NCBI GenBank assembly: GCA_049841135.1
Contig: JASGHK010000005.1
Coordinates: 806,001 to 870,000, forward strand
Reading direction: 5' to 3'
Source: JACRCT01 sp049841135
GTDB taxonomy: Bacteria > Myxococcota > Myxococcia > Myxococcales > UBA5297
DNA: 64,000 nt
Made by a program: the position numbers and the translations under genes. The notes under the pieces are model-generated. The model ran no database searches. It was not told the origin of the DNA and saw only the letters and a program-made list of their open reading frames with translations. Positions 53,479-64,000 of this stretch are shown in pieces (position 1 is the stretch's first letter; each line of letters begins with the position of its first letter).

Positions 53479-56335
53479 ATGTCCGACCGGAAGCTGCTGC
53501 TCTCCGACCTCGAGAACGCGAGCCGGGCGCGGAACCCCCAGCTCGCTTCTCTCGTCATCCAGTACCTCGAGCAGGACGACCCCGAGCCCGGCCGACCCGA
53601 GCTCGCGACCGCACCCGCCCCATCCGAAGGTGCCGCGCCGCTCCCGCCCGACCAGTGGACGCTGCCCCGCCTGAAGCAGGCGGTCTCCGAGGACAAGCTC
53701 GAGGCGCTCAACGGCACCGAGCGCAAGGCCGCGCGCCGCGAGGCTTGGGAGGCGCTGCTCGCCGCACCCAACCCTCCTCCGCGTCTCCTCCTGGGCAAGC
53801 TGCTGATCTCGCTCTACGAGGACGGTGACGAGCCCGCCCGCGCCGCGCTCACCGCCGTCTTCCTCTCTGCCCGCATGCGCTGGGGCGTCTGGCAGGCCGC
53901 CAAGAAGATCTACAAGCTCGCCGAGGAGCGCCACGACGCGCAGATGTTCGGCGTGCTCGGCTACCGCTTCGACGTGCTCGAGGCCACGCCCTACGACCGC
54001 GACGAGATTGGCCCTGGCACCGTCCTCTACCTGCGCCGGCGCGTCTGGCGCTACCTGCGCCTGCTGGGCAAGGCCGTCCCCGAGCTCTACCCGGACTTCG
54101 CGGTCCAGCTGCTCCGCCACTACCCGGAGGGCTTCTCCTTCGCCCGGTCGTGGGTCGCCAGCCAGATCTGGGGCCATCAGTCGCTGCTCAATGCCGGGGG
54201 CCACAGCGGCCTCTGGTCGGTGCCCAAGGAGCTCAACCAGCGCGCTTACCCGGACGCTTGGAAGCGCTCGGCGACGCCGCTCTTGCGCCTGCTCGAGGAC
54301 GCCAACTCGGGCGAGGTCTGCGGCTTCGCCATCCGCTGCCTCAAGGCCGACTTCCCCGACCTGCTGCGCCGCCCCGATCCCGCCTGGTTCGCCCGCCTCG
54401 CCGCCAAGCGCCTGGCCAGCCTCGACCGCTTCATCGTGGAGACGCTCAACGCCAGCCCGGAGATGCACCAGTCCAAGCTCAAGGGCCTGGGCCTGCACGA
54501 CCTCGTCCTGGGCCTGCTCCACTCCAAGGACGAGACGGCGCGCCGGTACGCGGTGGAGTACGCGCGCGCCCACGCTCCCGACCTCCCCATCGCCGAGCTC
54601 CCTCTCGCTGCTCCGGGAGTCCGACGCCGAGGTCCGCAAGCTCGCCCTGGCGCAGCTCTCGACCAAGCGCCCTGCCGATGTCGGCCTGCGCGCGCTCGGC
54701 TCGCTGCTCGACGTCGCCGACGCCGCCACCTGGGCCGAGGCGCAGCTGCGCGCGGGCTTCTCGCCCCAGAGCTTCGACGAGGCCACCTTCCTCGCCTTCT
54801 ACAAGGCCAGCGACAAGCAGCGCGGCTTCCTCACCCGTTTCTTCTCCGACGCCAAGCAGCCGCTCCCGGTCGCCTTCCTCCAGCAGGTGGTCATCGGCGA
54901 CGACACCCGCCGCGACGCGCTGCGCGCCGCCCTCGCCGAGCTGGGCAAGCGCTCGGGCCGCGAGATCGGCATGGCCTTCGTCAAGGCGCACTTCGACCGC
55001 CAGGCCATCACCGACAGCCTCAAGTCCTGGGTGCTCGCCGGCATGTTCAAGGGCGCGGACCTCGACGTGGAGTGGCTCAAGGGCCTGGTGCTGCGCCCGC
55101 GCCATCGTCCGTTCGCGCTGCAGGCGCTGCAGCGGCGCGAGCTGGTCGCGCCCTCCTCTCTCGCGCTGGGCTGGCTCTTGGAGATGGCCCGCCGGCCCGA
55201 GGACGACCTCAAGCGCTTCGCCGAGAGCGCCTTGCTCGAGGGCTTCGCGCCCGCCGACTTCGCGCCCGGCAAGACGGGGATCGCCGCCGGGGTCGACCGC
55301 CTGTTCGAGCTCGCCTCCGGGCCCAAGCAGCCCGACTCGGTCCGCGCCTTCGCCGCCACCTACCTCAAGGTCCACCACCCGGACCTGAACGCGACGATGG
55401 CCGAGGCGCGCGCGCACGCCATCCAGCCCAAGCTCGGACACGACGCCTATCCCGCCGCGCGCGTGCTGCCGCTGCTCGAGGACAAGCGTCCCGACGTGCG
55501 CCGGCTGGGCGTGGCCATCGCCGGGCGCGAGCTGGTGCGCTGGGGCGACCCGGCCGTCGTCTACCGGATGGCTGACAGCGGCTTCTCGGAGGTTCGGGCC
55601 GCCGGCTGCGAGCTGCTCCTCTCCGCCAATCCCGCGGCCCCTGCCCCCGCTCCTGCCGCGGCCACGGCCACCAGCGCCATCGCGCTGCCCGCCGAGTGGT
55701 TGGACGCCTCGCGCGTCTTCGCCCTCGCCGAGAGCCTGAGCAAGGTGACCCGCGAGACGGCGCTCACGCTGGTGCGCCGCTTCTACGACAAGTTGGGCTC
55801 CGCCGAGCGGCTGGGCTGGCTGATGGACAGCCCCGACCGCGACGTGCAGCTGGCCGCGGTGCGCCTGTTGTGGGAGCGCCACCGCCCGCGCGCGACCAGC
55901 GCTTCCTTCAAGCCCAAGACGAGCGTCGTCCCCACTGCCAGCGAGCCGTTCGAGTCCGAGGAGGCGCTGCGCGGCTTCCTGCGGCTGATGCTCTTCGGCC
56001 TGCCGCCGGGCCGGATGGAGCGCCGCGAGCTGCTCCCCGGAGGCAGCGCGACGCCGGACAAGCCGCTCGCCGCGCGCACCGCCAAGCGCCGCATCATCGA
56101 GAACGCCCGGGACCTCGCGCTCGAGGACAAGGACTTCGCGCGCGTCGTCGTCCCCGTGCTCGAGGAGTTCGTCGCCTCCCAGGCCAAGACCGAGTGGCAG
56201 ACCTGCGTCTCGGCGCTGGCGACTCTGCGCAAGGCCTATCCGGGCCTGTCCGTGAAGCTGCCGCCGCCGGTGCCGCCCACCAAGCGCGAGCCCAGTGCTC
56301 GTCGTCCTGATCGCCAGTCACGAGAAGGAGCCTGA
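53479..56335 (+). CDS. large HEAT-like repeat protein, first gene of the right-edge operon (frame break near 54595-54607)
   Basis: About 951 residues, cytoplasmic. Residues 1-110 are a helical domain with a Pro-rich linker. Residues about 130-240 form an unrecognised conserved-looking region (WGVWQAAKKIYKLAEERHDA, TVLYLRRRVWRYLRLLGKAV). The rest is made of HEAT-like helical pairs (EVRKLALAQLSTKRPADVGL, DVRRLGVAIAGRELVRWGDP, EVRAAGCELLLSANPAA) and ends with helices and a basic tail. The frame changes by +1 right after GAGCTC (54595-54600); one C fewer reads AELLSLLRESDAEVRKLA. GGAGG precedes the ATG. The TGA is two bases from the GTG of the next gene, so translation is coupled. Confidence 0.75.
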
Positions 56336-56337
56336 TC

Positions 56338-59300
56338 GTGGCCAAGAAGACTGGAATCCATGCCGAGCGGTTGTTCGCCGTCGCTGCCTCGCCGCGCCTG
56401 ATCGCGGTCGGCGGCCGGCGCGATGCCGAGGGCGTCACCACCTCGGCGGTCTACCTGTTCGACGCCAAGGGCACGGCGCTGCCTGCCGCGCTCCCTTGCG
56501 ACGCCGCCGTGGGCGCTCTGTGCCTGATGGCCGACGACGTCCTGCTCGCGGGGACCGCGTCCGGCGCGCTGCTGGGCTGGGCCGCAGGCGAGGCCACCCC
56601 GACGCAGGTCCTCACCGCCAAGGGTCACGGTCAGGCCGTGCGCGCCCTGGCGTGCGACACGCTGGGCCGCCTCTTCGCCTCCACCGACGGCCACGAGCTC
56701 CTGGTCGGCCAGGTTGACCTCCGGGCCGGCAAGGCGACGCTCCTGACGCTCGCGCACCGCCGGCTGGACTTCCAGTGCCAGGCGCTCGCCGTCGACCCCA
56801 CCGGCCGCATCGTCGCCGCCGGCGGCGAGGACGGCGTCATCCGCACCTGGTCGATCGATGCCCTCACCGGCGCGCCGCACGAGATGGCCTGCGGCGACGC
56901 GGCCATCCGGGCCCTGGCCTTCATCGGCGACGGCCGGATCGCGGCGGGCAGCGCCGACGGTGGAATCCGCCTGTGCTTCCTCGAGGGCGAAGCCGACGTC
57001 CAGGACCGCTCCGGAGACGCCGCTCACCTCGGCCCGGTGCGCGGGCTCGTCGTCTGCCCCGCGCTCGTCGACGAGGCCGGGCACGAGCTGCCGCGCCGGC
57101 TGTACTCGGCGGGCGAAGACGGCGTCCTCAAGGCTTGGTTCCTGGAAGGCAAGCGCAAGCCGAAGAGCGTCGAGTTCCCGGGCGGCGCGCTGACCGCCAT
57201 GACCTGGCAGCCGCTGCCGGCGACTGCCACGGCGCAGAGCGTCGGCCAGCTGGCGATCACCACCTTCGAGCGCCGGCTGCTGTTGGTGGCGGCGGGCAAG
57301 GAAGGCGAGCTCGCCGACACCTCCGACGAGGTCGAGCCGATCTTCGCGCGGCTCTCGCAGGATCTCTCCGCCACCGGGCCCCGCGCAGTCCCCGGACGCG
57401 TCGCCGCGGTCAAGGCGCTCGCGCAGCTGCCCGAGGACGACGCTCGCGTGCTCCTCGAGCGTGCCCTCGCCGACCAGGCCAAGGAAGTCCGCCTGCCCGC
57501 CGCGACCGCGCTCGCCGCCGCCACTCGGCGCCAGAGCCGGCCTGCGCTGCGCAAGTCGCTCGACGATGCCGACCTCGACGTCCGCAAGGCCGCGTACGAC
57601 TCGCTCGTCGCGCTCGAGTCCGACGCTCCGCTCAACGCTCGGAAAGCGGCGCTCTCGGCCAAGTTCGCCGACGTGCGCGCCCGCGCCGTCGCCGACCTGC
57701 CTGCGCTGGCCTCGCTCTCGCCCGTGGTCCCGGGGCTCGTCGCCGCCCGCCTCTCCGACTCCGACGCTCCGCTGCGCCTCAAGGCGCTCGACGCGCTGCT
57801 GAAGATCGACGGCTCGACGCTCGAGCCCATCCGCGCCGCGCTCGCCCACGGCACGCCCGACGTCCGCAGCGAGGTCCTGGCGCGCCTGGTCTTCTCGCCG
57901 CGCATGGCGCTGCCGGGCGCCGAGGCGATCCTCCAGGAGGCGCTCGACGACGAGGCTCCCGAGGTGCGCGAGACGGCCTACGCGCTCGGACTGTGGCGCA
58001 AGCCCGCCCTCGCCTCGAAGCTGCGCAAGCACGACCTCGTGCTGGACAAGAAGTTCGCCGAGCTCGAGAAGCGCGGCGCCGTCACCCCGCAGCCCGGCGA
58101 CGAGCTGGCCCCGCTCTTCGCGGCCTTCGCCAGCCGGCGCCCGGACAGCATGCTCCGCGGCGCGCTGGGCCTGGCGCTGCTCGGCGACGAGCGCGCCACC
58201 GGCGCCATCCTGCAGTTCAGCCGCGAGCCGGACGCCAACCTGCGGCGCTCCGCGGTCCACGCGCTCGCGCTCGCCGCCAAGGTGCTCACCGAGGACGAGC
58301 GGATCCCCGCGCGCCTCGCCTGGCTGCTCGACGACGCTGACGCCAGCGTGCGCGGCGCCGCCTTCGACGCGCTCACCGAGCTCGCCGCCAACCGGGCGGT
58401 CCAGCTCGCCGCGCTCGCCGAGAGCGCGCTCCGCTCGAGCCACGAGGACATCCGCGTCCGCGCCCTGCAGATCGTGGTGAAGCTGGGCGGACCGGGCGCC
58501 GCCGACGCCGCCGTGGCGAAGCAGGCCGACGCGCTGTTGGGCGACGCGCTCGACGACGAGGCGGCCAAGGTCCGCAGCGAGGCCTTCCGCACGCTCTGGG
58601 CGTGGCATCCGAACGATCCGGAGATCCCGCTCACCCGCGGCGTGCGTTGCCGGCACGGCGACATCCGCGGCGAGGTGGTCGAGGAGCTCGCGCGGCTGCA
58701 GAAGAAGTACGCCAAGGCCGACGAGATGTTGCTCGCGCTGTGCCGGGACTCGGTCGCAGCGGTGGCGCTGGCGGCCTACGACGTCTTCACCAAGGACGAC
58801 GGCGTCGAGATCAACGGCGTGGTCTCCGGCGACAAGGCGCTTGCCGCCGAGAAGGCGCGCCACCGCAAGCGTCCCGAGGTCCACCTGGCGGCCATGGCCT
58901 CGCCCCGGCCCGAGGTGCGCGCCAAGGCGCTCGCCGGCTGCACCGAGGCGCCGGCCGCAGCGCTGCGCACCCGCATCGTCGAGCTGATCAAGGACGAGCA
59001 CCCACCGGTCTTCCTCGCCGCCATCGAGGCCTACGACAAGCTGCTCCCGAAGGACCAGGAGGGCTTCGCGCTCGCCTTCGGCAGCCGCTACTGGGACCTG
59101 CGCGTGCGCGCGGCCGAGCTGCTCGCGCGGCGCCACGACGACCGCGCCACCGAGCCGATGCGCTCGCTGCTCACCATCCCCAAGGGCGACCTGAACCGCC
59201 CGTCCGACGTGCTGCGCCAGCGCGCGGCCGGTGCGCTCGCCGAGGTGGCGGACCCAAAGGCGATCTCCTTCCTGCAGTCGCTGCTCGACGACGAAGACGG

Positions 59301-62300
59301 GCTCGTCCGCGAGATGGGCGCGCGTGGCCTGGCGACGACTTGTCCGCCCGGCGGCGAGCAGCCGCTGCTCGACGCGCTGGCCCACGCCGACCTCGCGGTC
59401 CGCAGCTGGGCGGCCGAAGGTCTGGCGCGCCTTGGCGATCCGCGCGCGCTGCCGGTGCTGGCCGGGACGCAGAAGCATGAGCACCGGCCCATCCGCATCG
59501 GCGCCATCCTGGGCTTCGTCGCGCTCGGCGCCGAGGGCGTGCGCGGCCTGCGCCAGGCGCTCTCCGATCCCGACCGCGAGGTGCAGGACCTGGCGCTCTC
59601 GGTGATCGTCGCGCGCGACCTGGCGCTGCAGCAGGCCGGCCTCGAGCCCGACCTGCTCTACTCGACCCTCACCGCCGCGCACCCGGAGATCCGCTTCGCC
59701 GGGGCGCGGATCCTCGAGGCCCGCGCTGCTGGCGAGCCGCTGGCCACGCTCGCGCGCGAGCTGGTCGGCCCGCGCCAGCCCGAGAAGGCCTCGGACATGA
59801 AGAACTGGCCCAAGGAGGAGACGCGCGCCTCCATCCAGCGCGCGCTCGTCTCCAACCTCGCCAGCGACCACCCGGGCCGGCGCTACGCCGCGGCCCGCGT
59901 CCTGTCGATGCGCAACCAGCCGGAGGCGTTCTGGCGGGAGGCCGAACGTCTGACCAAGCCCGGCGAGGCCATCCCCTTCACCAGCTGGTCCGACGAGAAG
60001 GTCCAGCCGCGCAAGCAGGGCTGGGTGCGACGGCTGCTGGTGCCCGCGACCAACGGCAAGCCCAAGGCGCCCGCCGGCTCCGGCCTCGAGCGCCTGGCCA
60101 CCGTGCTGCGCTTCGCCGGCGGCGCGACCCCGGCGCCCGTTCCCGCCGAGGAAGGCGCGCTCGATCCCGCCGCGGCGCGCAAGTTGGTCTTCGGCGTCTA
60201 CGCCGGCCTCATCCGCCAGGCGCCGCCCGCCGGCGAGGCGGACGAGACGCACCGTGTGCGCCGCGATGCGCTCGACCGCGTCTCGCAGCTAGCCAGCGAG
60301 CCCGCCATCGGCCGGGCGGCCGTCCTGCCCGTGCTCGAACGCGCGCTGTCCGACCCCAACCACCTGGTGCGCCTGGCCGCGCTCGAGGCGCTGCGCAAGC
60401 AGCACCCGGCCGGCTCGCTCGAGCCGCTGCAGCGCGCGCTGCAGGCCGAGGCCGGCGACGTGGGCCGCGCCGCGGTCGACGAGCTGCTCGCGGCCGCGCT
60501 CAAGGGCGACGCCCAGGCCGCCGCGCTGCTCAAGACCGGGCTCGAGGCCCCCAGCGCCGAGGTCCGCGCCGAGGTGCTGCTGCGCCTGCCCAAGCTCTGG
60601 CCCTCCGGTGAGCTCGAACCGTGGCTGCTCGCGCTCGAGAGCCGTTACGCCGACGTCCGCCTGGCGGTGGTCGATCGCCTCGCAGACGCCACCGATCCGC
60701 GCGTCGCCGAGGCCTTGGGACGCGCGCTGGCCAGCGAGCACGTCGACCTGCGGTTGAAGGCGGCGAAGGTGCTCGCCAACCGCGGCGATCCGAAGGCCGC
60801 GGATGTGCTGGCGGGCTTCCTGCGCATCGAAGACCAGCTGACCAACGCCCTCGACGCGCTGGTCGCGCTCGCCCACGCCCGCCCGAACGGCCCGCAGGCC
60901 GACCTGGCCGCGCAGGCGGCGGCGCTGGCCGTGGCCGCGAGGCTCGAGGACGACCCGGACAAGACCGCGCCGCGCGAGCGCCTCGTGGAGGCTCTGGCGC
61001 GCATCGCGCATCCGGCAGCTCAGCCCGCCCTGCTGCGCCTGTTGAGCGAGCCCGATCCGAAGAACGAGCTCGTGAACCTGCGCCAGCGCGCGCTCGACGC
61101 GCTGATGGCGCTGGCGGTCAAGAAGGGCGTGCGCCCGCAGCGGCTCGCGGACGGCACCGAACGGCGGCGCTACGACGAGCCGCGCGCGCTCGCCATCCTG
61201 GACGTCGCGGCTCGGCACTCCGACGTGGAGATCCGAAAGCGCGCCTGCGAGCGGCTCAAGGACGTCGATGATGCGGGGGCCGAAGCCATCCTGGCGCGGC
61301 TCCTGTCCGACCGAATTCCGGAGATCCGGGTGGCGGCGGCCGAGGCGCTGGCTTTTCGGGTGGAGCACGTGCCCAACGCGACCCTCGACGCGCTCGCCGC
61401 GGCGCTGCGCGGTGGACGGCGCGAGCTGGTGCTGCCGGCGGCAATGGGCCTGGCGGCGCGCAAGCGCAAGGAGGCCTTCCAGGCGCTGCTGCTGGTGGTG
61501 AAGGCCGGCGAAGGCGGAGAGCGCGAGCGGGCACTGCTGGCCATGGGCTCGCTGGGCGACCGCCGGGCGCTGGAGCCGACAATGGCGCTGCTCGACCCGG
61601 CGCTGGAGGACGAGCAAGAGCGGGCGCTCGCTCCCGCCGCCGCCGAGGCGTTGGGACGGATGCTCCCGGGGCTCGAGGGCGACGAGGCGAAGGAGGTCCG
61701 CGAGAAGCTGGAGCAGCTCGCGACCGGCGGCCCTGCCGATCAGAGGATGCGGGCGCTGGTGGGCCTGCGCCACGCGGGCGATGCGCGGAGCCGGGCGCTG
61801 CTGGAGAAGATCGCCGTCGACGGCGACGAGCCGGCGGACGTCAGGGTCGTTGCGGTGACACAACTCGGGCTCCTCAAGGACCCGGCGAGCGAGCCGGCGC
61901 TGGCCGCAGCGCTGACGGCGCCCGGCGTCCAGCAAGCGGCGAGGACCGCGCTGGAGCGGCTCTTCCCGGACGACCGCGCCCGGGTCGCGCTGCACCTGAT
62001 GCAGAGCCGTTGGCCGCAGGCGGTGGAAGAAGCGGCGGCCTTCCTGGCGCTGCACGCCGACCCCGGCGTGGTGACCGGCTTCCTGGAGCAGATCAAGGAC
62101 CGCGAGGCACGGGCCCGGCTGCGCTGGGGCCTGGTGCGGCGACAGGCGGCGCCGACCGCGCAGCTCAAGGCACTTCTCGAGGGCAAGTCGGTCCCAGCAC
62201 GCGCCGAGGCCGCCTGGGTCGCGGGCGCCGCGGCGAGCCCCGAGGCTCGCGGGCGCGGTCGCGCAGGCTGCCCGTCAGTCCGCGGCCGAATTCGCGGCCG

Positions 62301-63175
62301 AGAAGCAGCGTGCGCTGGCCACGGCGGGAGCTCCGACCCCGGTGCTGGCAGAGCTGGTGGAGGCCTGGCAGGCCTCGCTCTGGGCCGCCGAGCGGACCGG
62401 GGCGGATGCTGTGGAGCCCGCGCGCGCGGCCATGGATCGCACGCTGCCGGCGGATGTCCGCCGCGCGGCGGTGCGTTACCTGGCGCACCGGGCACAGCCG
62501 GCGGATCAGGCGCTCTTCGAGCGCGGGCTGAGCGACGCCGACGCCGAGGTCCGCGCGACCAGCGCCCGGGCACTCTCGAAGCAGGTGAAGGCGCTGCCGC
62601 TGCTGGAGAAGGTCTCGGTGCCCGATACCGCGGCGCTCTCGAGCCTGGCGGCGAGCGCGCTGCAGGCCGAAGGGGCGGCGGCGCTTCGCGGCCCCGTCGC
62701 GACCGTGGTGCTCCCGACGGCGGTGGGGCTCAAGAAGGTCGAGGTGCTGGCGGCGGTGGCGACGGCGCCGGGGAAGGATCCCGCGCGGCTGGTGGCCATC
62801 GAGGCGCTGGGCCGGGTCGGTGGCGACGTGGCCAAGGCCACGCTCGAGAAGATCCTCGCCGACAAGCAGGAGGACGGGACCGTCCGCGCCACCGCGTTCA
62901 AGGCGCTCAAGCGCCTGCTGCGCAACCAGCCCAAGCAGTACGACGGCGACAAGGGCGGCCCGCGCGGCGTCTCCGGCGCTTCTTCAGATGACGACGAGGG
63001 CGGCGGCGACGACGAGGAGTCCTTCGACGGAGAAGGCGCTGAAGACGAGGAAGAAGAAGAGGACGGCGGCGACGGGGACGGTGGTGATGACGACGGGGAT
63101 GGGGATGACGACGACGGGGACGGGGATGGCGACGAAGACGAGGAGGACGGTGGCGATGAAGACGACGACGAATAG
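56338..63175 (+). CDS. giant beta-propeller plus HEAT-repeat protein with acidic tail (frame break at 62242-62248)
   Basis: About 2,278 residues, cytoplasmic. Residues about 1-330 look like a WD40-type beta-propeller (FAVAASPRLIAVGGRRDAEG, VRALACDTLGRLFASTDGHE, GRIVAAGGEDGVIRTWSIDA). Residues about 340-2,190 contain several dozen HEAT repeats, typical units being DEAPEVRETAYALGLWRKPA and DPDREVQDLALSVIVARDLA. The last about 70 residues are almost entirely Asp/Glu/Gly. The frame changes by +1 at GAGGCTC (62242-62248); with GAGCTC it reads AAASPELAGAVAQAARQSAA. The start is GTG at 56338 with AAGGAG eight bases upstream. It is a very large scaffold, perhaps for a multi-protein ATPase or nucleic-acid complex; no enzymatic motif is visible. 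Confidence 0.78.
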
Positions 63176-63184
63176 GAGGACGCC

Positions 63185-64000
63185 ATGACCGACCATTTCG
63201 ACGTCCCGGTCGCCTATGCCCCCGCGGTCCCGCCCGAGGTCACCGCGAAGTCCTGCTGGCTGACGCTGCCCACCGACGGCGAGCGCGGCGAGGCGGCGCT
63301 GACCGCGACCCTCAACTATCCCGGCCTCGTGCGCGACTCGGTGCTGGCGCTGGGCGACGTGCTCTCCTCGGACCTGCGCCGCCGCGCGCGCGACCGGGCG
63401 GACTACCTCGCCTACCTCATCTCCAAGGGCAAGGGCGTCTCCAAGGCCGTCTGGGACGCGCAGAAGGAGTTCCTGGCGCTCAAGTATGGCGAGGCCGCCA
63501 AGGCCGAGTCCGCGCTCGATCCGCTGCTGACGGTCTCCGCCGACGGCCTGCGGTTCGAAGTCTTCTCCCGCGACGAGTCGTCGTACGCACAGCTCTTCCT
63601 CAAGAGCGGCGGCGCCTTCCAGGCCAAGGAGCAGCAGTGGGGCACCACGCACCTCGATCTGTCTTCGGCGCTCAAGTCCTTCGCCCGGCTCCGCTCGCAC
63701 CGCGAGACGACGTTGCAGCTCGCTCCCGCCGGTGCCGACGCGCCGCGCCAGACGCTGCAGGTGCCGTCGCGCTGGGCGCGCGCCTTCGGGCAGATGCAGT
63801 CGGCGTCCATCCTGCCGCTGCAGTCGTTCCCGCTGGCCGCCGTGGACCTCTACAACGTCCTGTTCACGCTGCGCATGCGCAAGGCCACCAAGGCCCCGCG
63901 CGCGCTGCGCTACGAGCTGGTGCCCGGCGAGGAGCCGCGCATCGTCATCGAGCCGTGGGACATCGTCCTGCGCGGCGGCGGCGGCAAGTACACCGGCAAG
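63185..64000 (+). CDS. third operon gene, partial at right edge
   Basis: 272 codons are visible and the frame is open to the end of the window. The ATG at 63185 follows the giant gene's stop by nine bases, with GGAGG seven bases upstream. The N-terminus reads MTDHFDVPVAYAPAVPPE, followed by VLALGDVLSSDLRRRARDRA, YLAYLISKGKGVSKAVWDAQ, and later SILPLQSFPLAAVDLYNVLF. I do not recognise the domain. Its position in the operon suggests it works with the two HEAT proteins. In several bacteria giant HEAT proteins sit with MoxR-type ATPase and VWA genes; those, if present, lie beyond the window. Confidence 0.7.
   Translation, partial: MTDHFDVPVAYAPAVPPEVTAKSCWLTLPTDGERGEAALTATLNYPGLVRDSVLALGDVLSSDLRRRARDRADYLAYLISKGKGVSKAVWDAQKEFLALKYGEAAKAESALDPLLTVSADGLRFEVFSRDESSYAQLFLKSGGAFQAKEQQWGTTHLDLSSALKSFARLRSHRETTLQLAPAGADAPRQTLQVPSRWARAFGQMQSASILPLQSFPLAAVDLYNVLFTLRMRKATKAPRALRYELVPGEEPRIVIEPWDIVLRGGGGKYTGK

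Noticed and set aside
12862..62248. Programmed +1 frameshifting as the cause of the broken genes
   Set aside because: Breaks occur in thirteen unrelated genes, at different depths in the protein, without a shared slippery codon, stop codon or stimulatory structure; error or mutation at GAGCTC/GATC is simpler.
1..64000. tRNA, rRNA, phage or transposase genes
   Set aside because: I looked for cloverleaf-like arms, rRNA-like conserved blocks, and transposase or integrase motifs and found none; a covariance-model scan would be needed to exclude small RNAs.

Overview
The window is very GC-rich, densely coded and carries a gene set typical of Myxococcota (former Deltaproteobacteria): many lipoproteins with Asp-Ala-Gly-rich linkers, MopE-type Cys/Asp repeat proteins, a TIGR02996 'repeat-companion' protein, a two-CW protein, a gmx1-like sigma factor facing a Ser/Thr kinase, and a protein resembling the DUF2378 family. 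No rRNA, tRNA, CRISPR array, insertion sequence or phage gene was recognised. I read it as an ordinary chromosomal stretch of a predatory or soil-type myxobacterial relative, possibly from a metagenome.

Layout. 0-11 kb, mostly minus strand: two lipoproteins (one with a VWA domain), a two-CW protein, an exported M3 oligoendopeptidase, a HEAT-repeat protein ending in a complete serpin domain, a porin, a PstS-like phosphate-binding protein and a chemotaxis receptor. 11-23.8 kb: clostripain-like lipoprotein, MDR oxidoreductase, a TolA-like Lys/Glu-rich exported protein with a duplicated domain, AraC regulator, membrane M48 protease, SEC-C protein, two lipoproteins, MtfA-like protease. 23.8-40.2 kb: surface and envelope proteins. 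These are a MopE-type protein, a GH128-like glycosidase, a kinase/sigma divergent pair, an endonuclease/exonuclease/phosphatase-fold protein, a second Asp/Cys repeat protein, and a 1,086-residue lipoprotein with ten Cys-rich modules, nine knottin-like modules and a lamin-tail-like domain. 40.6-53 kb: TIGR02996 protein, cupin, DUF3788, glycosyltransferase, a decayed toxin beside an intact MqsA-type antitoxin, a DUF948/YtxH pair, a Sel1 protein and a hybrid histidine kinase. 53.5-64 kb: a tightly spaced plus-strand operon with a 951-residue HEAT-like protein, a 2,278-residue beta-propeller plus HEAT giant with an acidic tail, and a third gene running off the window.

The most striking overall feature is that thirteen otherwise normal genes each carry one +1 frame change. 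Nearly every one sits in or against GAGCTC or GATC (usually GAGATC). The repaired frames join perfectly, so I annotate these as single genes. The shared motif suggests modification-linked sequencing errors, or less likely motif-directed mutation. The other leading novelties are the HEAT-serpin fusion, the knottin-array lipoprotein and the giant HEAT operon at the right edge.
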